A DNA stretch of 64,000 bases from Peribacillus huizhouensis (GTDB taxonomy: Bacteria; Bacillota; Bacilli; Bacillales; DSM-1321): positions 48,265 through 112,264 of the forward strand of contig NZ_JACJHX010000015.1 of NCBI RefSeq assembly GCF_014138605.1, written 5' to 3'. Shown piece after piece: positions 38,645 through 48,114 of the stretch (the first letter of the stretch is position 1; the number at the start of each line of letters is the position of its first letter). Under the pieces are notes generated by a model. That model had not been told where the DNA came from, did not search any database, and saw only the letters and a list, made by a program, of their open reading frames with translations. Both the position numbers and the translations under genes were made by a program.

Positions 38645-39142
38645 ATGACAAAAAAACAATGGAAAAATTCCGTAGATGTATGGAAACCTTATTTTGATCA
38701 ATCCTATACTTATTGTGAATTTGCCGAACTTAAAAATTTCTTAATTGACCCAAGTGAAATCATTGGATTATCCCGACCAGAAAATGAAATAAACGAAAGA
38801 AGAATGAAACAATTAAGCTCTCAAGTAGAACTTAATGGTTGGAATTATAATTTACCTATGTGTGTTCATTTGTATAAAATACCATTTGGGAGTTATTTAG
38901 TAGGTCGCGATGGAAACCACTGCACGCTCCTTGCAACTGAAATGGGATTAACCAAAATTCAAGCCGATATTAACATAATAATCCCTCATTGTATCATTAA
39001 TAAAGATATTAAATCTGTCCTAGAAATAATTGAGGAAGAAACTACATCTGATAATGATTTAGATATTTACCAAAAAAAAAATAAAATACTCTTGGATTTA
39101 GCATCTAAATTTGGTCTCTTACCCCACTCATTAAAAGAATAA
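38645..39142 (+). CDS. ParB-like domain protein, copy 2
   Basis: The 165 residues are collinear with 28027-28524. A notable change is in the core motif: GRDGNHRTLLATE in copy 1 is GRDGNHCTLLATE here, replacing the arginine that is conserved in the ParB HR motif. If that residue is catalytic or nucleotide-binding, this copy may be impaired. Same ribosome site and position relative to a broken recombinase. Confidence 0.6.
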   Translation: MTKKQWKNSVDVWKPYFDQSYTYCEFAELKNFLIDPSEIIGLSRPENEINERRMKQLSSQVELNGWNYNLPMCVHLYKIPFGSYLVGRDGNHCTLLATEMGLTKIQADINIIIPHCIINKDIKSVLEIIEEETTSDNDLDIYQKKNKILLDLASKFGLLPHSLKE

Positions 39143-39913
39143 GTTGAATGGTTATTTCTGTCGCTCTTCCTATTGTTTTTTACTCGTCACATATTGATTT
39201 ACAAATCAATAAACTATTATCAATCGTGATTTCATCAATTACTTTTCAAAATTTAACCTTTTTATGATTAAGTGTCTTACGTTTTAAATTATAGTAATAT
39301 AATAAATATTTTATATAAACCCGTATTTTTTCTCATTTATACCTAATTTGATTATATTAGAATAATGATTTGTGCTGTCTTCGCAAAAAAATAATATATT
39401 CTATAAATTTATTCCATTTGCGTGTTTAATTTCGAATGCGATTTCAGAATGGGGCGTTAATTCTCGATCCATGATTCTTTAGTTATTGTATATTACCCAC
39501 TTTGAACATTTCTGGGTGTGCTTAATAAATCATCGCTTAGCTGAACGTCTTTATTCATGTTTGAATGTAACCACAATAATTGAGGATTTAATTTTGAAAG
39601 CTGCAAAATTAAATCCTACAACCAAGAAAAACCTGTATCATTGAAAATCAACATAAATTTTTCAGCGTATTCAGTTATCATACGAGACTCAATAACAGTA
39701 TCTCCTACTCTGAAATTTGCAGAGCACCTTTACCTCCGCTCCTTGCTGTTACAAGCAATCTTTCGATAATAGATAATTTTATGTAGTAAAAGGCTGATAA
39801 CTCAATAAAACAACATAGCAATTCTTAGTGTGAAAAGCCATGTGGTTTTGTTACAATTTGAACCTTTGTGCCCTCTAAATCGATCTCATTAAAACAAACA
39901 TCAGAATTACCTT
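39143..39913. other. AT-rich spacer with a recombinase-tail fragment
   Basis: 39143-39460 resembles the spacer after copy 1 (CAATCGTGAT.TCATCAAT shared). Near 39570-39615 a minus-strand sequence (AATTGAGGATTTAATTTTG then AAAGCTGCAAAATTAAATCC) resembles the 3' tail of the adjacent recombinase gene at 39950-39990. A similar short tail fragment occurs at 41755-41785, just before a hairpin. Confidence 0.45.
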
Positions 39914-41137
39914 CTAATTATGGTAATGATCCATCATCAGTTTTTCTAACAATTCAGGATTGGATTTTGAAAGCTGTAAGATAAATTCCTCTGAATATGG
40001 CAATTCTGTTTTTAATTTGTTTGAACCTTGATTCGAAAATTCCGCACGGTCGCTAGACTTTATTACCTCCCTGTCTTTATTGAGGCTACCCTCCAATTCC
40101 ACCTCGATTTTGGTTAATTCCTCTTTGATCTCTTGGATTTTTCGTTTGTGACGTCTAAGATAAAGATCAACGTTTGTGACTGAACTGTGTCCAAGCAAAT
40201 ACTTGATGGTTTCAACGGACAAACCTCTTTCGTCTAAGAGTGAAGCAATCGTGTAACGAAAACCGTGTGGAGTCACCCTTTCTTCCCCGTTCCAATTGAG
40301 GTAATCATTCACTTTGTTGACCAAGGCGTTTAATTGTTTATTCTTTAAAGGATATCCTTTAATCCCATAGCAAAGTGGATCATTATCTGTTAGTTTCCTC
40401 TCTGATACATGTTTACGAAGTTACTCCATAAACTTCGGTGGCAACGGCAACACCTGCACCTTGTTCTTTGAATTCCTGACTTTTTGATTGTAAACAATTA
40501 AATCTTCTTCCCAATTAATGTTTTCAACTTTCAATTTGGTAATGGCATGGTTGCGAAAGCCTGTGAATAGAAGCAATTTAATGGGGACTCCTATATAAAT
40601 CCCTTCCTTTTTCAATCCCTCTACTGCCCCATACACCATTTTCAAGTCATCCAACTCCAATGTGCGGCTGTGTGGCTCAACGTGTTCTTCTGGTACACTA
40701 GATGCTTTAAAGGCATTCGTTTGAACAATTCCTAAATCTTTATAAAACGCAAAGAGAGACGAAAGAGCTGCTATTCTTCTCATAATAGTCTTATAAGCAA
40801 CATCATTTTCTTTTTGTTGAACAATCCACCTGTTTACGATACTCAAATGTTGACCATTTTCCAATGTGTTTTTTAATCCTTGACTCGTAAGATATGCTTC
40901 AAATAGCTTGACATCGTATTGATAACTATCGAAGGTCGTTTCAGACCAATAACGATGTTCTTTCATAAACAGTAATGCTTGCGATAGAGTGGTATTCGAA
41001 TTCACTGAGTCGTCAATCGGTTGGAAGTTATCTAACATAGCAGATATCTTTCTCCTTTCAATTTGTGTAAGTGTATGGTTAAGAAGTTTTGATACCAATA
41101 TCTGATATGATCCTCTATTAAAATGAAATCTATTCAT
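39914..41137 (-). pseudogene. Tyrosine recombinase, copy 2, one nonsense codon
   Basis: The frame is continuous apart from one TAA at about 40418-40420 (KFME-stop-LRKHVSERK, where copy 1 has MQELRKHV). Arg in FTGFRNHA, HxxR in HGFRY, His in LGHSS and Tyr in VDLYLRRH are present. One base change would restore a ~405-residue enzyme. It is a different subfamily from the recombinase at 24270 (long C-terminal helix rich in Glu/Lys). Confidence 0.85.
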
Positions 41138-41706
41138 CTATATGTTTTCTGCATTTTTATGTTTTTGGGGATTTGATAGAAATATATTTTTTTATATTTT
41201 TTTTTATTTGTTCGAGGAAAAATTTAAAAAAATAAGTAATTACGAAAGGAATATACCTTTTTGGCTAATAAGTTGACCGAAAACAAAGAAGAAAAAATAT
41301 ACAGGCAATCAATTCACGATCAAAATTAGAGGAAAGTAACAAAAGCTTATTGGCAAAAAGGATTCAGGTTCGGAAAAAATGTTAAATCACTCACTCGCAA
41401 ACCTGACTGACATCGCCACTTAAAAATATTAAGCAGTTATTTATATTGATTCATGTTTTGGGCATGTGTACAACTTGCATGGGAACCTCCCGAATTTGAA
41501 TCATATGGATAAGCCTATTATATATAAGTTCAATCCTTTTTCTTTCTTTACACAGATAATATTGCTTGGCAACTTGGTGCAATATGATTTGAATGAAATA
41601 TGGGAAATCGTAGAACCAGGATGTTTGTATTTCAGCAAAGATGAATAATTTTATGTCATAAAAGTTAATCCGTGTTCCTTCAATACTGAACGAATCCACT
41701 ATAAAA

Positions 41707-41730
41707 GAAACCCACACAATTGTGGGTTTC
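41707..41730. terminator. Hairpin terminator
   Basis: GAAACCCACA pairs with TGTGGGTTTC around 4 bases. The surrounding 41221-42068 holds no gene that I trust; opposing 60-93 codon frames overlap at 41451-41732 without support. It also holds the recombinase-tail fragment (41755) and hairpin 41803. Confidence 0.65.
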
Positions 41731-42068
41731 AATGGTTGTTATGTCCAACATTAGTCTATCTAACAATTGGGGATTTAATTTTGTCATCCATTTAAATTTC
41801 TCTCCTTAAAGCACCCTTTACTTGAATAAGAAAAGGCATTAGTCATTATAACTGTTCATTAAGAAACATTATAAATTTTTTTTGAACGTCTTCCTTCTTA
41901 AAATCCTTTGCACACGATATGTGTTTTGTAAATTTTTTTGCAATCATGATTTTCATTAAAAATATATTTATTAACTTAATAGGTCTATTCCGGTAGAATA
42001 TAATCGAGATTTAAAGTATTTCAATATTCTAAAAGATCTAGGTTATGGGAATTAATAGGAGGTTAATA

Positions 42069-42401
42069 ATGGAAAAATCTTTTACTAAGTATTTATTATT
42101 GTTTTTCCAATATATATTTTTCACGATAAATATATATATATTATTGGGATCTTTGGCATCCTTATTTCCATTTGTAATCTACAATATAGATCAAGGTTAC
42201 ATTCTCGCTAACATTGTTCGAATTTGCATAGTTATAAGTATTTTATGTGGATTAATATTGACTTTTATTTTTTATAAAAAACAAATTAATATGAAAAAAA
42301 CTTTAATTATCAATGTTGTAATACTTGTGTTATTGATGAGTGTTTTATATTTTAGTATAGACTATTTAAATGATAAGATATCAGAACCATTTTATGAATA
42401 G
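42069..42401 (+). CDS. Hypothetical membrane protein
   Basis: The protein has 110 residues and three membrane helices (YLLLFFQYIFFTINIYILLG; ILANIVRICIVISILCGLIL; LIINVVILVLLMSVLYFSI). I chose ATG 42069 because AGGAGG lies 7 bases before it; an upstream ATG at 42045 has none. No family recognised. Confidence 0.65.
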   Translation: MEKSFTKYLLLFFQYIFFTINIYILLGSLASLFPFVIYNIDQGYILANIVRICIVISILCGLILTFIFYKKQINMKKTLIINVVILVLLMSVLYFSIDYLNDKISEPFYE

Positions 42402-42540
42402 CTAAAGGAACTTATTTTTCATGCTTAACAGTATTTCAGCTAATAGTACTTGAGTTTCTTGTTCAGTGCAAAATAATAGTGAATCCTCACATGAATACTC
42501 TATACAAATCTAGTAAACATAAAGTACCTTATAGGCACTG

Positions 42541-42570
42541 AAAAAGGATCTTCAATCGAAGATCCCTTTT
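42541..42570 (+). terminator. Terminator hairpin
   Basis: AAAAAGGATCTTC and GAAGATCCCTTTT pair around AATC. Variants of this hairpin (GGATCTTC...GAAGATC) recur at 45275, 52450 and 55910, usually beside the C-rich hairpins, so it is part of the dispersed repeat. Confidence 0.75.
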
Positions 42571-42690
42571 ATGTTGTTCAATAAATTAAAATATCTATTT
42601 GTAAAAAATCATAAGTACAATTAGAAAGACCGCATTTGGTGGTCTAGATTGCTATTCCCCTTTTTTGGGGCGTTGGGCAAAAACATTCAT

Positions 42691-42871
42691 TTACTGCCTC
42701 TTAAAATTTTTATCTACTAAGGGGTTTCCTTCTTGATCAACCATAACAGTCAGCCCAGCACCATATCCTTCCTGCTGGAACATATATAAAATCCCAGTTT
42801 CATTATCACGAATAACTTTAGTAACCTTTTTTTCCTTGTGTGTAAATCTCTTCAAAACGTTTATCAGCCAT
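42691..42871 (-). pseudogene. DUF6440-like small protein, frameshifted in an A7 run
   Basis: From ATG with GGAGGAG upstream: MADKRFEEIYTQG, then after one extra A in a seven-A run the frame becomes KKVTKVIRDNETGILYMFQQ, then EGYGAGLTVMVDQEGNPLV and a stop. With six As it would be a complete ~60-residue DUF6440-type protein (assignment by recall). The single homopolymer lesion may be a read error or a slippage switch. Confidence 0.6.
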
Positions 42872-43321
42872 TATCTCACTCCTCCATGTTCTCTTAAGTT
42901 AAACAATCAAAGATGACCTGGTTATCCCATAATCTACGTTTGTTAATGTAATGTGGTAAATATGAGCCTTCTTTTTTCAAATTGATCTCTCCTTTTTTAA
43001 TGTCAATAATCTGTATTTATTGCTTTCTAGATTCCACGAATCATTTCTATTTCCTTTATTCTTATTCCTCAAAATGGCCTTTCAGTTTAGTTAGGTTTCC
43101 AAGTAACACATGTATACTCAATACAAACCTAGTTAACATAAAAGGGAAAAGAAAAATACTGATGCAGACGCACGAAATGACAGGAAATGGGAGTAGACCG
43201 GATACAATGAAGCTTTAAAGTCGAGACATTTTATAAGGTAAAAACGACTTCCACCTATGAAGGGACATATAAATCTTGCCTCCAGAATATAGTTAAAAGT
43301 GATGATGAAGGAGGGGATGGA

Positions 43322-44734
43322 ATGCAAATTCATGTGGTGCAGGGTGGAGATGCCCTTTGGTCTATTTCACAGCGTTATGGTGTTACGATTAACCAAATTG
43401 TGACTGCAAACCAACTGCAGGACCCAAATAGACTTGTAGTGGGTCTTGCCCTTGTCATTCCAACGGCTAACCGGACCCATACAGTCCGTTCCGGGGAGAC
43501 ATTGTGGATGATAGCTCAACGGTACGGGACGACCATTCAGGCAATAGTGCAAGCGAATAATATAACTGATCCATCACAGATAGCCCCTGGGATGGTTTTT
43601 ATTATTCCTGCCAGGACTCATGTTGTCCAATCCGGAGAAATCTTATGGCAAATTGCTCAGCTTTATAATACTACCGTTCAAGAAATAATCAGGTTAAATC
43701 AAATCCAAAATCCTAATGTAATCTCCAAAGGTACCGTTTTAAGTATTCCGTTCAGAAAGCCCGTAACAGATGTGAATGCTTATACCATCAATACCGGGGA
43801 ACAAGGAGCAAGTGATATTCGAGATGTCGGAAGATACCTAACCAACTCAGCTCCCTTTGCTTATACGTTTAACGAAGATGCAACCCTTAATACCATTACC
43901 GATGTTCCAATAATACAGGCATCGGTTGCTGAGAGGGTCTCCCCAATGATGTCAATTACAAACTTTACATACAAAACTACTGGATCTCAGTTAGCTCGTA
44001 CTATTCTTTCCAGCACGGATCTCCAGGATCGATTATTAACCAATATTTTAAATGTTATGAGACAAAAAGGATATGAAGGGTTAAATATAGATTTTGAAAA
44101 CGTTTATCCCGCAGACCGTGAACTATATAATTCATTTTTACAACGTACTGTTGACCGTTTACATCCTGCAGGATATTACGTCTCCACTGCACTTGCTCCA
44201 AAAGTAAGCGGCGAACAGAAAGGATTGTTAGTTGAAGCACATGATTACCCTGCTCACGGGCGGATTGTGGATTTTGTTGTCTTAATGACATATGAATGGG
44301 GATACAGACTTGGACCACCTCAGGCAATTTCACCTCTTAATCAAATAAGAAGAGTCTTGGATTATGCTGTATCTGTCATTCCAAAAAACAAAATCTTTTT
44401 CGGATTCCAAATTTATGCCCGCGATTGGCTTCTTCCGCATGTTCAGGGGCAAGAAGCTGAAACATTCAGTCAGCAGGAGGCTGTCCGACGTGCCATTCAG
44501 TATGGTGTGGCAATCCAGTATGATCAGGTAGCTCAATCCCCATTTTTCCGGTACACTGACGCCCAGGGCCGAGGACATGAAGTTTGGTTTGAGGATGCCC
44601 GGAGTGCACAAGCAAAATTTGATGCTTTAAAAGATTATGGACTGAGAGGAATCAGTTATTGGGCACTCGGTTACCCGTACCCACAGAACTGGCTTTTGCT
44701 TGAAGATAATTTCATTATCCATAAATTACATTAA
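43322..44734 (+). CDS. LysM-GH18 hydrolase (spore cortex/peptidoglycan type, SleL/YaaH-like)
   Basis: The protein has 470 residues. Three LysM peptidoglycan-binding repeats come first (~2-46 HVVQGGDALWSISQRYGVTI; ~50-94 HTVRSGETLWMIAQRYGTTI; ~97-141 HVVQSGEILWQIAQLYNTTV), each ending in VIP/SIP. A GH18 barrel follows (~150-470) with catalytic GLNIDFENVYP (Glu as acid) and WALGYP near the end. No signal peptide, which fits spore-associated N-acetylglucosaminidases such as SleL/YaaH that act on germinating-spore cortex fragments. Start ATG after GGAGGGG. Monocistronic. Confidence 0.9.
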   Translation: MQIHVVQGGDALWSISQRYGVTINQIVTANQLQDPNRLVVGLALVIPTANRTHTVRSGETLWMIAQRYGTTIQAIVQANNITDPSQIAPGMVFIIPARTHVVQSGEILWQIAQLYNTTVQEIIRLNQIQNPNVISKGTVLSIPFRKPVTDVNAYTINTGEQGASDIRDVGRYLTNSAPFAYTFNEDATLNTITDVPIIQASVAERVSPMMSITNFTYKTTGSQLARTILSSTDLQDRLLTNILNVMRQKGYEGLNIDFENVYPADRELYNSFLQRTVDRLHPAGYYVSTALAPKVSGEQKGLLVEAHDYPAHGRIVDFVVLMTYEWGYRLGPPQAISPLNQIRRVLDYAVSVIPKNKIFFGFQIYARDWLLPHVQGQEAETFSQQEAVRRAIQYGVAIQYDQVAQSPFFRYTDAQGRGHEVWFEDARSAQAKFDALKDYGLRGISYWALGYPYPQNWLLLEDNFIIHKLH

Positions 44735-44848
44735 GGAAGTTAATTTGCAGGTCTCCGTATATGGTTTGTCTTTTTTTTGTTTCTCAAGTCAATTTTTATG
44801 ACTTTAATGCCATTTTACAATAACACTACATTAGGCTTTCTTTATTTC

Positions 44849-44866
44849 ACAATCGCGCCCGATTGT
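44849..44866. repeat. C-rich hairpin of the second arm type, perfectly paired
   Basis: ACAATC, centre GCGCCC, GATTGT. Same geometry as the GTTAG type but with different arm sequence; right arm continues TGAAGATCAG. It shows that arm sequences vary while the centre is kept. Confidence 0.75.
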
Positions 44867-44919
44867 TGAAGATCAGTGGCTGCTGAAGATGGCTCACACT
44901 TATTGAACTCTAGTACCCG

Positions 44920-45153
44920 TTACTCCAATAAGAAACTTTTGATTGATACAAATAAAATAAATATAAATACAACTATACTTAGCCAGCCGTAACCTTTTTG
45001 TCCCTTTTGAAATTCTCTTAATCCCATTACCAACATCGTTAAACCTAAAAACAACATCATATATGGTTGAAACTTAAAATCCTCAGTAATCAATCCATAC
45101 CCTGCAAGTGAAATAACTGTTATTGATAAAATAATTTGCAAAAACTTTAACAA
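44920..45153 (-). CDS. DUF3953 small membrane protein
   Basis: The protein has 77 residues and three membrane helices (FLQIILSITVISLAGYGLI; PYMMLFLGLTMLVMGLREF; YGWLSIVVFIFILFVSIKSF). The motif MLFLGLTMLVMGLREFQKGQ, then GYGWLSIV is typical of Bacillus DUF3953 (YdcI-like) proteins, usually present in several copies per genome; function unknown. Its last codons and stop lie inside the right arm of a hairpin (44899-44932, CTTATTG / CAATAAG), i.e. the repeat supplies the gene end. Confidence 0.8.
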   Translation of the reverse strand: MLKFLQIILSITVISLAGYGLITEDFKFQPYMMLFLGLTMLVMGLREFQKGQKGYGWLSIVVFIFILFVSIKSFLLE

Positions 45154-45596
45154 TTAACCACCCCCTTTAACCAAGTTACCACATATTCCTAATTGATTGT
45201 TAAACTATCCTGCTCCGTTCGTTGAAGAAGATTTTCCGAATGTATGATTTTGCATATTTACATACATTGAAAAAGGATCTCCCAGTGAAGATCCTTTTAG
45301 CTACTTGTTAAATAAAAGCGCCCGATTGCTGAATAACATTTTTGTGTTTTTAGGATTTATTTTCCTTATTTGGCATGACAATAAGCGAGATCGCTGTATC
45401 AACTTTTGATTGCTCAAAATATTTTTAGCCCTTATAGCTAATTCTTCCTATCTCAATCAATTCTTTAAGTCCTATGAATATTGAATTCCAACCATGTTCA
45501 GTTCCATCGTGATACTCTCTAAGACTTTTTTAATATCAGATTTTGTCCAAATTTCTTCACGTTGTAGGATTTAAAACAAAAAGGATTGAATATGAA
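45154..45596. other. Intergenic repeats and an unassigned gene fragment
   Basis: It holds hairpins at 45198-45230 and 45308-45337, and a GAATGTATGATTTTGCAT element also found near 26199 and 26654. It also holds a minus-strand fragment at about 45425-45560 readable in two frames (EEIWTKSDIKKVL, then EYHDGTEHGWNSIFIGLKEL) that I cannot assign. Confidence 0.45.
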
Positions 45597-46361
45597 TTAG
45601 TTTCTTTCTAATACTACATTTGGATAAATAGGGTCTTTTAATTCAAATTCATACGTAATTCCGTCTACTATTCCTACTACCTTTTCACTATCATAAAGGT
45701 CGAGCATAAATTCTGCCATTTCTTTAGGAGTATGATACTTTGGTAAAATACCCGCTAATTTAACATCTTCTTGGAGATCATAAGAACGTTTTATAAATTC
45801 TGTTTCAGTTGCAGCTGGAGCTAAAACTTTTGCTTGCATGTTTGCCCCTTGCGCTTTTAGTTCATGTGAAAGCCCTTCTGTAAACGCACTTACATAAAAC
45901 TTACTTGAGCAGTAGGTAACAGCATCTGCAACAATTTTATATCCTCCACCTGATGAAACATTGATTAATTGAGTTCCTTCAATATTCGAGTAATCCCGTA
46001 CGAAAAGTGATGACAAAATTGTTAGAGCTTCGATATTTAAATGTAACATTGTCTCGATTTTATTTAAATTTTGTTCTCCGACAGATGCAAAATTTCCAAA
46101 TCCCGCATTGTTTATCCAAGTCTCAATTTGATAATTTTTAAGTCCTTCATAAAGCTCATATACATTTTTACTAACTGATAAATCAGTTGTTCGAATAATA
46201 ACGTCTAAATCTGAATTAATATTCGCTATTTCTGATTTTAATTTCTCAAGCTCATCAGTTCTGCGAGCAACTAGGACTAAGTTTTTTCCACGTAATGCAA
46301 AAGCTAAAGCAGTTTCATAACCAATACCTGAACTTGCACCTGTAATAACTGTATATTTCAC
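45597..46361 (-). CDS. Short-chain dehydrogenase/reductase
   Basis: The NAD(P)-dependent oxidoreductase has 254 residues. Cofactor loop TGASSGIG (~6-13), NNAGFGN (~88-94), catalytic Ser in INVSSGGG and Tyr/Lys in YCSSK (~150-154). RR at 33-34 (VARRTDEL) favours NADPH. Substrate unknown; the DltE/YqjQ-like group fits. It is driven by a MerR-type promoter (46429-46461) shared with the divergent regulator gene, whose usual inducers are electrophiles such as aldehydes. Confidence 0.88.
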   Translation of the reverse strand: MKYTVITGASSGIGYETALAFALRGKNLVLVARRTDELEKLKSEIANINSDLDVIIRTTDLSVSKNVYELYEGLKNYQIETWINNAGFGNFASVGEQNLNKIETMLHLNIEALTILSSLFVRDYSNIEGTQLINVSSGGGYKIVADAVTYCSSKFYVSAFTEGLSHELKAQGANMQAKVLAPAATETEFIKRSYDLQEDVKLAGILPKYHTPKEMAEFMLDLYDSEKVVGIVDGITYEFELKDPIYPNVVLERN

Positions 46362-46428
46362 TTATATTCCTCCTAAATGATACTCTATGCTTGTGTTGTT
46401 CAAATTTATTATAATTTGCACAGTTGTT

Positions 46429-46461
46429 ATTATATGACTTAGAGTAAACTCTAAGTCATAT
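46429..46461 (-). promoter_or_regulatory. MerR-type promoter with operator in a 19-base spacer
   Basis: Minus strand: -35 ATGACT (complement of 46454-46459), 19-base spacer, -10 TATAAT (46429-46434). A perfect palindrome with 14-base arms (ATATGACTTAGAGT and its complement, 46432-46461) fills the spacer. The overlong 19-base spacer with a dyad inside is the hallmark of promoters that MerR proteins activate by DNA distortion. It faces the SDR gene; the MerR gene starts 43 bases to the right. Confidence 0.88.
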
Positions 46462-46504
46462 CCTTTTTTGACCCTTAGTATTTCTATAAAAAGAGGAGAT
46501 AAAT

Positions 46505-46890
46505 ATGTACACGATCGGTGAAATAGCTCAAATATTAGCGGTTAGTGCGCACACGTTACGATATTACGAAAAAGAGAGTATCATTCTCCCAGATCGAAAT
46601 GAAAATGGAGAAAGACAGTATACTGATTCTCATCTAAAATGGTTAGCCTTTGTTCTTAAATTAAAAGAAACTCAAATGCCCATAACACAAATTAAAGAAT
46701 ATACCCGTTTATTTAAAAATGGGGAACAAACTACTGAAGCAAGGTTAAAACTTTTAGAAGTCATAAAAGTTCTATTGAAGTCCAATTAAAGACAATGCAA
46801 GAAACAAATAGAATGCTAGAGAAAAAATATCAGCATATAGAGAATTTATTCGAAATGGAAAATAATTTCTATGACAACAAAATATATTGA
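46505..46890 (+). pseudogene. MerR-family regulator with a one-base frameshift
   Basis: N-terminal winged helix intact (MYTIGEIAQILAVSAHTLRY, then YEKESIILPDRNENGERQY). After LKLLEV the frame runs to an early stop (IKVLLKSN). One missing base near 46763 would give LLEVHKSSIEVQLKTMQE, then TNRMLEKKYQHIENLFEM, the expected dimerisation coiled coil, ending at 46890. So the 94-residue product as written lacks most of the coiled coil. Either a read error or real loss; if real, control of the SDR promoter is changed. It belongs to the AdhR-like group with no obvious metal-binding cysteines. Confidence 0.75.
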
Positions 46891-47069
46891 GCTATATAAA
46901 CGCCTATATTTTAAGTAGATGTAGCATTGAAATAAAGTTTGATCTAAAATACCTTACAGAAAAGCATTTTACTGAAATAAAAATTTTTGATCGTTTTTAC
47001 CTGTGTTGCTCCACAATCTGGCCCTTTAATGGAATAAAGGCTGTGCAGACCTTGGAATTCTCAGTACTC

Positions 47070-47302
47070 TTTAAATGCTTCCAGTTTATATGAATATGGA
47101 AGAACTCAAAAAACTTTTTAATTTCCTTGAACATGATACCCATCTCTTGCTCTTCGAAATGAAACGATGTTTAAGCTGCTGGCAACAACCGGTATGCGGC
47201 GACAGGAACTCGTGGATCTCACTTGGGAACAAATCGATTTCTATAATGGAACGGTTCTCATTTTCGGTAAGGGAAAAAAAGAACGCTTGCTCCCGCTAGA
47301 GT
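47070..47302 (+). pseudogene. Middle fragment of a Xer-like recombinase
   Basis: Readable across one frame change: LPVYMNMEELKKLFNFLEHD, then LLATTGMRRQELVDLTWEQI and LIFGKGKKERLLPLE. It contains the first catalytic Arg and the Lys but lacks the HxxR, His and Tyr part and the N-terminal domain. Most similar to the intact gene at 24270. Ends abruptly; 47303-47577 has no recognised gene. A C-rich hairpin (47009-47040) stands 30 bases before it. Confidence 0.8.
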
Positions 47303-47577
47303 TTAATCCTCTTCCACTTGTTTTTCTTCTTTTTTTATAAAAGCGCAAATAGAGCTTTTGACAAACCTTACGATAATATGAAGTTGATCCAATTGTTGAT
47401 TTAAGACCTGTATGCCCAACTTACCTGAAGGTGTAATGAACCATCATTCACCTGTCATGACAGTCATTAAGCTGCCCTGAAGAAAAGTTTCTACCATGGC
47501 ATTCATAGCAGAGCAGTTCAGCCCAAGGCGTCCAAATCCCCTTATGTACAAGTGAAGGTCTTTCAAGCTGTTTAGAT

Positions 47578-47859
47578 TTAATCATTGTTTTTCACCTCAT
47601 TGTATTGTTTCTCTATCAATTCGGTTAATTTGGGTTGGGCAGCATTAAGCTCTTTTGTCATTACCATCCACTGTTCATGTTCAAATCTTACATGACCTTC
47701 TGATGGTTCTTCATTGAGTGATTTTGTAGGATAGACTAAAAAGTCGCTAAAGGGTCTATCCACACAATCATTACAGATTAACAATAAATCCTGAACCTTG
47801 TCCGGTATTTCCTCTGTATCCGGTACCACACATCCGCATCCTTCACATTGAAATTTCAT
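47578..47859 (-). CDS. Hypothetical zinc-finger-like small protein
   Basis: The protein has 93 residues. Two pairs of cysteines, CEGCGC near the start and CNDC at ~30-33, could hold a zinc ion. The rest is helical (QWMVMTKELNAAQPKLTELI). Excellent ribosome site AAGGAGG before ATG. No family recognised. Downstream 47500-47577 is noncoding; upstream lies an inverted repeat at 47887-47960. Confidence 0.65.
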   Translation of the reverse strand: MKFQCEGCGCVVPDTEEIPDKVQDLLLICNDCVDRPFSDFLVYPTKSLNEEPSEGHVRFEHEQWMVMTKELNAAQPKLTELIEKQYNEVKNND

Positions 47860-48114
47860 AGTATTTCCTCCTTAAAAGTTTTGATGCACGCAAAAAAACA
47901 CCCATTAGTGATAAAAACTGCACAAAAACAGAATTGGCAATTAATCACTAAAGAGTGTTTGATAATAACTTCTTCCTCCCGCTTGGGTTGAAGTAGAATG
48001 GTAAATATTGAATACCTTGAGTATAGCAGACTTTCCTTTTTAATTAAACCGGTTACGGTTTAAATTTTGGTGAAATACCAGATTCATACAGACTAGCTGT
48101 TCTCTTTTTTTAAC

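Larger units (their letters stand above)
38401..41220. mobile_element. ~3-kb repeated unit, copy 2
   Basis: Homologous to 27737-30960: hairpin, ParB-like gene, AT-rich spacer and recombinase. Relative to copy 1 it lacks the second-recombinase remnant and has a 43-base deletion in the segment before the ParB-like gene. Its recombinase carries a different disabling mutation, so the two copies decayed independently. Confidence 0.6.

Noticed and set aside
41451..41732. Overlapping opposing small frames
   Set aside because: Frames on both strands, no ribosome sites, and one overlaps a terminator hairpin.
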